This document shows positions 46,865 through 55,038 of a stretch of DNA of 64,000 bases, piece by piece. The notes beneath the pieces are model-generated. The model ran no database searches, was not told where the DNA came from, and saw only the letters and a list, made by a program, of their open reading frames with translations. The stretch spans positions 2,294,001 to 2,358,000 of the forward strand of contig JADJRH010000011.1 in the NCBI GenBank assembly GCA_016712345.1. Reading direction: 5' to 3'. This DNA comes from Polyangiaceae bacterium. Lineage in GTDB: Bacteria > Myxococcota_A > Polyangia > Polyangiales > Polyangiaceae. A program made the translations under genes and the position numbers. Position 1 is the first letter of the stretch, and every line of letters begins with the position of its first letter.

Positions 46865-47640
46865 CGGGTTTCTCCCTGCGGCGCCTGCGATGGTAAGACG
46901 GCTGGGCGTGGTGTTTGTACTTCGTCCGATCGAATTTTACCGTCTTTTACGGCGATCACTCTACCCGTCAAGTCGGCGATGTCATGTTCGTGGGTAACAA
47001 TCACCACGGTGATCCCGGTGGACCTCAACTCCTGAAAAAGCGCCATCACTTCTATACTGGTGCGTGAATCGAGATTGCCCGTGGGCTCATCGGCCAATAT
47101 CACCCGCGGATCACCCACTAAAGCGCGGGCAATGGCGACCCGCTGTTGCTGACCGCCCGAGAGTTGAGCGGGGGTATGATCCAGGCGCTTTCCAAGACCT
47201 ACCCGTTCAAGTGCGGCACGCGCGCGTTCATGCCTTTCAGCACCGGGCACACCTTGGTAGAGGAGGGGAAGTTCCACATTTTCAATGGCGCTTGTTCTGG
47301 CGAGCAGGTTAAAATTCTGAAAAACGAAGCCCAGAACTTCACTCCGAACTTCTGCCAATTCATCCCTGCTTAAACGCGACACTTCTTGCCCTGCGAGCGT
47401 GTAGCTGCCGCTCGTCGGCTTGTCGAGGCAACCCAAGATGTTCATGAGGGTGCTTTTGCCCGACCCTGAAGAGCCCATAATCGATACGAGTTCACCGTGC
47501 TCGATCGTCAGGGAAACCCCGTCAAGAGCGCGCACAGAAACCTCACCTGTTGTGTACACTTTGGTGAGATCTTTTACAACAATCAGCGGCCCCGTTCCCG
47601 ACGGTTCGATATGGGTAGGTTCGGTGGGCGGCGCGGGCAT
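46861..47640 (-). CDS. MacB/LolD-type ABC transporter ATPase
   Basis: About 259 residues. Walker A GSSGSGKST, signature LSGGQQQRVA, Walker B VILADEPTGNLDS and switch His in VTHEHD. The start (ATG 47640) is 1 nt after the macA stop and its end overlaps macB, so the three genes form a tight operon. Confidence 0.95.
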   Translation of the reverse strand: MPAPPTEPTHIEPSGTGPLIVVKDLTKVYTTGEVSVRALDGVSLTIEHGELVSIMGSSGSGKSTLMNILGCLDKPTSGSYTLAGQEVSRLSRDELAEVRSEVLGFVFQNFNLLARTSAIENVELPLLYQGVPGAERHERARAALERVGLGKRLDHTPAQLSGGQQQRVAIARALVGDPRVILADEPTGNLDSRTSIEVMALFQELRSTGITVVIVTHEHDIADLTGRVIAVKDGKIRSDEVQTPRPAVLPSQAPQGETR

Positions 47641-47641
47641 G

Positions 47642-49003
47642 TCAGAACATCCTGCGCTGAGGGCCGCCCAAACCGGCGGGTGGGGTAGACGATGTGGAAG
47701 CACCCTTGACTGTGGCGTCGGTGACAACCTGGTCGCCTTCTTTCAGGTCACCCCCGGTAAGTTCGGTGCTTGTTCCGTCGGTCAATCCAACCTGAATGTT
47801 CACTTGTTCGGCTTTGCCCTGCCGGAGAACCCACACCGTTCTGTTGTTCCACCCGCCATCACCGCGATCGCGCGGTCTACCCGTACCGCTCGACGCGGGC
47901 GCATCGGCGGACCCCACCTGAACCGCCGATGCCGAGGGAGCACCTGACACATCGGGCGGAGGCGGCGCATCGGCCGAGGCTCTGTCGCGGTTGCGGGATC
48001 TACCCGGTCCCGAGGCGCTTGGGGTTGTTGTTCCCGCCAATTCAGGTGGGGCGCGAAATCGAAGCGCCTGGTTGGGTACGGCGAGAACGTCTTCTCTTTC
48101 TGCGTAAATGATGGTGACGTTGGCCGTCATGCCGGGGCGGAGTTTGAGTTCACTGTTGGCGACATCGATCACGGCGTTATAGGTGACAACGTTTTGAACG
48201 GTGGTGGCGGCATTGCGAATTTGCGCGATTGTCCCTCGAAAACGCTGCCCCGGAAATGCATCGACGGTGAACGATGCGGCCATTCCCTGTTGGAGTCTAC
48301 CCACGTCGCCTTCACTGATATTGGTGTTGACCTGCATTTTTCGGAGGTCTTCGGCGATGGTGAAAATGACCGGCGCTTGCAGGGATGCGGCAACGGTTTG
48401 ACCCACATCCACGCTGCGCGAGATGACGACCCCGTCAATGGGTGAAAGGATGTCTGTATAAGAAAGGTCAACTTTCGCTCGACTGAGGGCGGCCGCGGCT
48501 TGATCCACTTGCGCTTTAGCGCTGTCAATCTGGGATTTCGCCACTTCTGCGGCCGTTTTTGCTGTGTCAAATTCAATTTGGGTGGCAAGGCCCTGTTTGT
48601 AGAGTTCGGCGAGGCGTTCAAGTTGACGGTCGGCGTTTTTGGACTGGGCGGTTGCCTGGGCAACGGCTGCCCGCGCCGCGCGGTGATTGGCGCTTGCCTG
48701 AGCCACCGCGGCCTGAAAAAGTTGAGGGTCTATCTTGGCGACCAATTGGCCTTTTTTCACTGTGGAATTGAAGTCGGCGAAAAGCGTTTGAACCCGCCCC
48801 GACACCTGAGAACCCACCTGGACTGTCACGACGGCTTGGAGAGTGCCGCTCGCAGTGATGCGCCCAACGATACGCTTTTTTTCAACGGCCGCTGTGCGAT
48901 AGTCAATTTCGGGGGCTTTGGAGCCCGCCGCAAACCACACATATCCGGCCACGCCCAGGGCAATGATCACAATTGGGAGGAGCCAAACCCATGCCTTCTT
49001 CAT
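47642..49003 (-). CDS. macA: MacA-like periplasmic adaptor
   Basis: About 453 residues. N-terminal membrane helix (WLLPIVIIALGVAGYVWF), then HlyD/MacA layout: lipoyl-like half motifs (ASGTLQAVVTVQVGSQVSGR, SPIDGVVISRSVDVGQTV) around a long coiled-coil hairpin of Ala/Gln-rich heptads, and a beta-barrel domain (GMTANVTIIYAE). A Pro/Ser/Ala insertion precedes the C-terminus. First gene of the macA-ATPase-macB operon. Confidence 0.93.
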   Translation of the reverse strand: MKKAWVWLLPIVIIALGVAGYVWFAAGSKAPEIDYRTAAVEKKRIVGRITASGTLQAVVTVQVGSQVSGRVQTLFADFNSTVKKGQLVAKIDPQLFQAAVAQASANHRAARAAVAQATAQSKNADRQLERLAELYKQGLATQIEFDTAKTAAEVAKSQIDSAKAQVDQAAAALSRAKVDLSYTDILSPIDGVVISRSVDVGQTVAASLQAPVIFTIAEDLRKMQVNTNISEGDVGRLQQGMAASFTVDAFPGQRFRGTIAQIRNAATTVQNVVTYNAVIDVANSELKLRPGMTANVTIIYAEREDVLAVPNQALRFRAPPELAGTTTPSASGPGRSRNRDRASADAPPPPDVSGAPSASAVQVGSADAPASSGTGRPRDRGDGGWNNRTVWVLRQGKAEQVNIQVGLTDGTSTELTGGDLKEGDQVVTDATVKGASTSSTPPAGLGGPQRRMF

Positions 49004-49078
49004 CGGCGCGGCTATCAAAGCACACCGGGGAACGATTGGGGGCCTCGCGAAACTTTTTTGCGAATGGTGGTATTAGGT

Positions 49079-50997
49079 TTAAGGCGCTCGGCCCCAAATA
49101 TCAGGGCGACTGCGAATGTGACCGGGCATATCGCGAGGAAGAATTTGAAAGCGAGCGCGCGCCGCACCTACCAGATCGGCGCAGGCACTTTCGCCGAGGT
49201 CTGTTTCTTCGGAGGGGTCTTTTGCCAGGTCATAACACCTGTATCGATCGTCGTTTGCGAGGGCGATCACTTTTCGACTGCCTAGGATCATCCCCCAGTT
49301 GGGAAGGCGGTATTCCCATACCCACGACACGTTGGTGAGGGGAACGGGTTTGTCAAAAACGTCGGGCCTTGTGAGCGGTCTACCCAACATCGCGCGGCGG
49401 TAAGGTTCCACTTCGGGGGCATTCCACACGCCCAAAAGGTCAAGCACTGTGGGGGCAAGGTCGTATTGCACAAGGTAGGTATCGCGTTTGGAGCGGAGGG
49501 CGGATTTTTCGTTTTCGGTTAGAAGTTCGGGAGGAGCGTCTATCCACATGGGCACGTGGACTTCTTCGTCAAATACAGTGGAAGAATGCTCGATTTCGTT
49601 GTTGTGTTCGGCGAGTGATTCAGCGTGGTCAGATGTGTACACAATGACCGTGCGGGCACCGCTCGGCGTGGAGCGCACGTGTTTCACCAATTCAGCCGTC
49701 GCCAAGTCTGAAAGGTACACAGCGTTGGCGTAGTGGTTTCGCCCGGCGAGCAGGCGACCGCTCACATCCTCCTGGGGTTGAAAAGGCGCCCGGGCGGGGT
49801 CAACCCTTCTCGGCCGATGGATGTTGGAGAAGTGTACAACAGCAAAAAACGGCTCTTTGAGCAACGCCCATTCACCAATCACGTAGCGGGTGAGATCTTC
49901 ATCCGATGCGCCGGTGAGCGTGTCGGAGTCGGGCGCCAGGGTGGAGCCGGAGATAAAGTGGGCGATGGGTAGATCTTGAACATACAGACGGGCATTGCCA
50001 AACAGAAGGTTTTGGCTTGTCCAATAGGCTGTATCAAATCCGGCGGCGCTCGCAAACTCCCACAAAAGTGGGGCGCTGTGCAGGGTTTTGTAATCTGCAA
50101 CAGGGTCAATTCCAGCCCACATGTTGGAAATGGCAACGGCGGTGGAAGATGCAGCAGCCCGCATTTGGGTGAACGCGTACCTGTTGGGTAGGAGAGAATG
50201 GGTTGCCCGCGCTGCTTTGGTGCACTCTTTTCTTCAGGCAAACAAACGGAGTCGGCGCGCTGGCTCTCCTGCACAAGAAAGAGCACATTTCGAGCGACGG
50301 GAGTGCTGGGTTTGATCGGAGGGATGGGCGGTGGAGTTCGGCGATCTACCCTTACCAGAGGTGTTTCCGCCCCAGGCACGAGGTGCGATTCTGTACAGAT
50401 TGAAATGGCATGAAAGTAAATGGCGCCCGGGGCCGATGACTGAAGGGAAACGCGGTAACTCACAGGGATGCTGAGAGCGACGAGAATCAACACAAAGCTG
50501 AGCAGCGGAAGGTGGCGCCGCAGCGGTTTGGGATAAGCGCGGATTTTTCGAGCGGCGGCTACCCACAGAATGGCAACCACCCCAAGGCTGAAAATGAGGG
50601 CCAAAGTGGCCCTTTCACCAAGTGGGTAACCTGCAACCCACAACGTCCAGATTGAATGATGGGAACATTCTGTGTAAGACGAAGCGTACGCACCCCAACG
50701 GGTTAGAAATGCCTGCTCAACACCGGTAGAAAAAGCGAAAAGGAGCGCAAAAACGCCGGCAAAAAAGTTTCGAGAAAGGGCGCGTTCACGGGCGGCTGTG
50801 GCAAGTAAACTTGCCCACAAAACGCCTTGGAGAAAGCTTGTCGCAACATAACCTACCCAATGGAGCGCATCCAACGCTGAGAGGTGGTGATAGCGCCGAG
50901 TCAGGTCGAGCAGCATTAAACCCATGCCGGGCGCCGCGAGAAGCGCGGCACGGGCGAGTTGAAGCTGTCGAACCAACCTGAAACGCTCTCGAGTCAA
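49079..50997 (-). CDS. Membrane sulfatase / phosphotransferase-like protein, frameshifted
   Basis: A membrane-anchored alkaline-phosphatase-superfamily protein. It has about five N-terminal helices, then a catalytic domain beginning NVLFLVQESQRADS. Metal and active-site parts seen: AASSTAVAISNMWAG (probable Ser/Thr nucleophile, as in LtaS or EptA rather than a formylglycine Cys) and TSDHAESLAEH. The frame shifts at GGG 50186-50188 (plus coordinates); one more base gives LSYPNRYAFTQM. Start is TTG 50997, as a stop lies just upstream in this frame. Last gene of the tubulin-like operon by position and direction (15 nt after the lipoprotein). Could transfer phosphoethanolamine or phosphoglycerol, or hydrolyse sulfate esters. 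Confidence 0.75.
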
Positions 50998-51012
50998 CGG
51001 GTAGGTCCGTGG

Positions 51013-51549
51013 TCAAAGCGATTGAGGGCGCGGCACAAATGGCATGAGGCCGGGAGGGGGTGGCCCACCTTTGTTTTTTTCGAGAACGGCGGCGAGCGCT
51101 TTGGCAAGGGTTTCTCCCTCCAGGGTTTGTTCACCGCGGACCGAATAATAAACAGCGTAAGGTTCCGCGAGAGCGGGAGGTTCAGCTCCGCCGGGCGCAT
51201 GAAGCGCAATGGATAAAATGACTTTGGAACCACCTTTGGTACACACCAGGTCGAGGGTTCCCTGGGTGATCCCCCGCACCTCGGCAATGTTCCAACCTGA
51301 CAGGGTAGATCCAACAGCGAGGGGGGAAAGAAACGCCAACTCCGCAGCGTTGGGAGGTCGGGGAGATGGAACGTCGCGCGCGCCCGCCTGGCTCGCCGAC
51401 CCGGTGGGCAAAGGGGAGGACGATACCGAAGAAGAGCCACTTTGCGCGGTAGAATTGCCTGATCCGGAGGAAGGGGCGGGCTCAGTCGAGCATGCCCCAG
51501 TGAGCACTATCGCTGCGAGTGTACACAATCTTCGTAACGACGGAGGCAT
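51013..51549 (-). CDS. Lipoprotein in tubulin-like operon
   Basis: About 178 residues, start MPPSLRRLCTLAAIV (51549) with lipobox LTGAC. A Ser/Gly/Thr linker is followed by a roughly 100-residue domain (VGSTLSGWNIAEVRGITQG ... VILSIALHAPGG) without known relatives. 36 nt after the MZB-like gene and 15 nt before the sulfatase-like gene, in the same direction. As an outer-membrane-anchored protein it could link the inner system to the outer envelope (inference). Confidence 0.7.
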   Translation of the reverse strand: MPPSLRRLCTLAAIVLTGACSTEPAPSSGSGNSTAQSGSSSVSSSPLPTGSASQAGARDVPSPRPPNAAELAFLSPLAVGSTLSGWNIAEVRGITQGTLDLVCTKGGSKVILSIALHAPGGAEPPALAEPYAVYYSVRGEQTLEGETLAKALAAVLEKNKGGPPPPGLMPFVPRPQSL

Positions 51550-51585
51550 GGAGGGTGAAACTGCTTTCGGCGGCAATGTGTACAT

Positions 51586-52887
51586 CTACGGCGCTCCTTT
51601 TGTCGGCGCGTCAAACCGCTTGGCTTCCTGCTCACCAACGAGGAGTGAAAGCACGCGATCGGCGCCGGCTTTGTCGAGGTGAAGGAGGTCGTCGGGGGCA
51701 GAATGGCAGTCACGAATTTGAATGCAGAAGAGGCAACCGCTTGTGCGACCGCATCCACCGGGGCAGCGGCGGACCAGTGCCAGCGACCAGCGTACACATG
51801 CGCGAAGCACGTCGAGGGAGCACCCCTCCGCAAAGCCGGCTCCGCCGGGGGGGAGGTCGACGAAGGCGATGCTCGGTTCTTTCTCGGAGCCAAAAGAAGG
51901 CAGCCACACAACGTCCACGTCCTCTTCTGTGTGGTGCAAAAAGGCGCCGAGCGTTGTGCGAAATAGGTGAGCGAGCGCGTGCAACGTGGCGCCGTTCACA
52001 TCGCTGAAAGACGACGCCGGAAAGCCCATGAGTGTGGCTTTGCCTGAAAACGAACAGGTGATGGGCTCCGGGTAGAGAGTGGTGTCGCGCACGAGGCCGT
52101 TCAGATCGAATCGTCTAAAGCCCAAGACGTGTTCCGTGACATTCACCGGTAAGGTTCGCAGGGAAAATGAAACCCCGCCGAGCGTTCGAGCCGCAGCGGC
52201 GCGTTGATAAGCCGAGCGCCGATCTTCAATACGTCGATCATTGACAGATGAACCTTCTTCCGCGACGACGGAGTCACGGGCGGAGCGCCTGTCGCCGCCC
52301 GATCGCCGCTCGACGGTGGCCACCTCCATCGAGCGAATTTTGCTGGTCGTGATAAGGCGCTCTTCACGCTCGCAGGCGATTTCACCGCGCGACGAAGCGT
52401 CCTGCTCTTCAAAAGGAAGCACACAAAAACGCTTTTTTTGGCGCACAAACACCCGACCCGGATAAGCGGCGGCGAGCGCTCGTTCGCGTTCCACGGCGAA
52501 CAGAATGTCACCCGTATGCCTGTCGATCACGCGGGCCGGCTCACCCGCCGCACGCGTTGCAAAATCGGAGGTGAGGGGAGTGGAGAGGCGAAATGTACAC
52601 ACCGTTTTGGCTTCACCGGTGGCCGTTTCGATCACTTTTCGCCGACGCTCCAAGAGCCCGCTTTCGCTGTCACTCTTGAGCTGCGCAAGCGTTTCAGCAA
52701 CCAGCGCCGGTGAAAAGTCGGCGTTGAGTTCTTCTTCGGTTTTTTCTGCCTCCGAAAGCGCCGAACGCAGGTGGGCAAGCTGCACGTTTTCGGCCGACGG
52801 ATCGATGGCAAGTGTACACCCGTGACCGAGATCGGGGTGGCTCGGGTGAGGCCTCTCTTTCACCAAGAGAGCTGAAAAAGGCTCCAA
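51586..52887 (-). CDS. Stand-alone MZB/DUF1998-like protein
   Basis: 433 residues. The first part has PGRVFVRQKKRFCVL, which resembles the beta-barrel found in MrfA/YprA helicases before their zinc domain. The C-terminus has IAFVDLPPGGAGFAEG followed by CPGGCGRTSGCLFC (about residues 377-390). Both match the end of the MrfA-like helicase in this window (FDNVPGGVGLAE ... CACDFGCPMC). No ATPase domain is present; that is supplied by the preceding gene. A charged, Arg-rich linker (about residues 190-240, DRRSARD, DRRIEDRRSAY) lies between. Start is ambiguous (TTG 52887 or GTG 52863). Confidence 0.7.
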   Translation of the reverse strand: MEPFSALLVKERPHPSHPDLGHGCTLAIDPSAENVQLAHLRSALSEAEKTEEELNADFSPALVAETLAQLKSDSESGLLERRRKVIETATGEAKTVCTFRLSTPLTSDFATRAAGEPARVIDRHTGDILFAVERERALAAAYPGRVFVRQKKRFCVLPFEEQDASSRGEIACEREERLITTSKIRSMEVATVERRSGGDRRSARDSVVAEEGSSVNDRRIEDRRSAYQRAAAARTLGGVSFSLRTLPVNVTEHVLGFRRFDLNGLVRDTTLYPEPITCSFSGKATLMGFPASSFSDVNGATLHALAHLFRTTLGAFLHHTEEDVDVVWLPSFGSEKEPSIAFVDLPPGGAGFAEGCSLDVLRACVRWSLALVRRCPGGCGRTSGCLFCIQIRDCHSAPDDLLHLDKAGADRVLSLLVGEQEAKRFDAPTKGAP

Positions 52888-52938
52888 ATCAGGCTGAAAG
52901 AAAACAATGATTTTTTGCTCAAGGTTTGCGGCGGCGAG

Positions 52939-55038
52939 TTACTCCATGGTGAGCGTTCCGTCGGCCGGAGCCTCGGGTTGTAGCTCTTTAGGCTCAATCT
53001 CCTCTTCTTTTCGAGCGGCGCCCGCGCCCACCGATTCACCCTTTCCGAGCGCGGCGCGTTTGGCTTTGGGTACACGTCCCACGCGGTACCCCACGTGCGA
53101 AACAAGAAGCGAAAGGGCGGGAAATCGAGCCGCCGATGCGCGCGCCACAACAACCTGAGCGTCGGCCAATGCCTTGGAGGATCCACCTGCGTCGGTAAAA
53201 GAACGGCCGCGTGTGGCCACGCCGCGCCCGATCATGATCTCGTTGGCGCGGGTGACGTCGGTTGCCGCGAGCACATCGTCGTAGCCGAAAAGCTCGGCGG
53301 AAAGGCCCACGCCGAGGGCTTCTCCAAGTGCGACAACGGCGGGGTGCAGGTCGCTCGCCGCCGTGCGCGCCGGCAACAGATACGAAAACGCGTCGGGGCG
53401 CGGAGCACCGTCGACTTCGGGGCCGAGCACGTGAAAAGGCCTTCCGATCAAGCGTTCGGCAAATTTGCCGAGATCGCGAAAGAGCGGCGACGCGGTGGCA
53501 AGAAAACGAAGTCGCTCGCCTGAAGCGCGCGGTGGAAGATCGGGGCTTGAGCGGGCGGCGGCGCGGCGAAGCCGCCTGACCAAGTGAGCCAAATGCGCGC
53601 CGCGCGCCCCGTGATACCGGTCGAGATCGGGAACCACCACAAGGCCCAACGTTCCGAGGTACGCCTTCCAATCGTCTTGATGGCCGCAGAGATCGCGGTG
53701 GAGAGCTTCAGGGTCGGCAAACACAAGGCCGGGCTGCGCACGCCCCGGATCCACGGCTCCGCTCTTGCCCGCGATGCGCGCGGCAAAAATGTTCCACTGC
53801 CACTTTGCAGCCTCGGCGCGCTCGGCAAATCGCTCTTCCGCCCGCGCGGCTTCGGCCTCATCGGGAGCGAGGTAGAGCACCGTCTCGCTGTCGACGAGCA
53901 ACGTGTAAAACACGAGCAAGTCAAGAAGTGTACGCTTCCCGGATTGAGGCGGTGTTGTCAGTAAAACGTTGCGGCGCTCGGCAAATGCGTCACACGCGAG
54001 GCCCTGGTGTACATATAACCCGCCGGCCATGCCGAGTTCGCGCAACATGTCTTCGAGAACGCGCTTCGCGGCGAGGGCCGTTCCGGGGGAGATCTGAGCG
54101 GGTGCGGCGATGGGTTCGGCGGGTGCGACGGCGAGCGGGCCCGCGCTCTTGTGTACCGCTTCGATCATGGGGCGAACGCTGGGCAGATCGATCGCCGCGG
54201 CTTTTTGCTCGGCCGGCTGTTCTTCTTTTTCAGGCGGTTTCGGCGGCGTTTTTAGGTTTTTTTGCAAACCGTCAACAAGCAGCAACGCCCCGGCCCAAAT
54301 GGCAGGGTGCATGTGACCACCCGCCGCTGCGTAGAGTGAAAGAAAAAGAAGCGTTCCAACGCCGAAAACAAGCGGTTTTTGCCACCTGACAAAGCGTTCC
54401 TCCACAAGTTCAACGCTCGTCCAATGGCCGAGAAGCTTATAAGTGCGCCCAAACAGATCGTCGTTGAGTGGGAGCGACACCACCTCTGTCTGAGGCATTT
54501 GACGCCCTTCTTTGAGCGCGTCGGCGATGGCTTTTTGATGAGCGGCGCGCTCTTTGGCCAGAATGTCGTCGGGCTTTTGTTCAAGACTCACCATTTCGGC
54601 GAGCGTGCGCCCGACCCACAAAACAAGGATTGTGTACACAATCGCAAACAGTGCAACGGAGAGCGGAAGGCTGAGCGGCGCGGGCAGAACAATTCTCCCG
54701 TCGGGCACGTTCAGCGTTGCTCGAACAACGTCTTCGCGCGCCAAAAGACGCACAAACCGTTCACCGAGTTGAGCTTCACCGCTGAGCGCCAAAATGCCGT
54801 CGATGAGCGCCGTGAGAAGTGCGAGAGCCAACGTTGCAATGCCGGACAGCGCAAAAATGGGCCCCGTTGCAACGCGGCTCGCGCGTTGTTCAAGCCAGGT
54901 TTGTACCGCCCGACCGGCCGCGAGCAGCAGCAAAAGCACTATAAAAACGCCGATACCCGCCGTCCAAATTGGATGACGCCGGGCCGCCGCCGCCCAAGCG
55001 CCGAGAAGGCTCAAGAGAAACAACGCCGCGCGGCTCAA
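52939..55038 (-). CDS. Membrane-anchored degenerate DEAD-like ATPase
   Basis: 699 residues with four or five N-terminal membrane helices (residues 1-55, 65-90, 130-155, 230-265), then a domain resembling the first RecA domain of MrfA-type helicases. Walker A is TPPQSGKRTL near residue 365, where GK is kept and the usual T/S is Arg. The DELH box is PDLDRYHG near residue 470, followed by HLAHLVRRLRR just as DELH is followed by HFAHVIARLRR in MrfA. Motif III is ATAS. So ATP binding may survive and hydrolysis is doubtful. Start is TTG inside the previous stop (TTGA overlap). I infer that it works with the MZB-like protein after it. Confidence 0.72.
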   Translation of the reverse strand: MSRAALFLLSLLGAWAAAARRHPIWTAGIGVFIVLLLLLAAGRAVQTWLEQRASRVATGPIFALSGIATLALALLTALIDGILALSGEAQLGERFVRLLAREDVVRATLNVPDGRIVLPAPLSLPLSVALFAIVYTILVLWVGRTLAEMVSLEQKPDDILAKERAAHQKAIADALKEGRQMPQTEVVSLPLNDDLFGRTYKLLGHWTSVELVEERFVRWQKPLVFGVGTLLFLSLYAAAGGHMHPAIWAGALLLVDGLQKNLKTPPKPPEKEEQPAEQKAAAIDLPSVRPMIEAVHKSAGPLAVAPAEPIAAPAQISPGTALAAKRVLEDMLRELGMAGGLYVHQGLACDAFAERRNVLLTTPPQSGKRTLLDLLVFYTLLVDSETVLYLAPDEAEAARAEERFAERAEAAKWQWNIFAARIAGKSGAVDPGRAQPGLVFADPEALHRDLCGHQDDWKAYLGTLGLVVVPDLDRYHGARGAHLAHLVRRLRRAAARSSPDLPPRASGERLRFLATASPLFRDLGKFAERLIGRPFHVLGPEVDGAPRPDAFSYLLPARTAASDLHPAVVALGEALGVGLSAELFGYDDVLAATDVTRANEIMIGRGVATRGRSFTDAGGSSKALADAQVVVARASAARFPALSLLVSHVGYRVGRVPKAKRAALGKGESVGAGAARKEEEIEPKELQPEAPADGTLTME

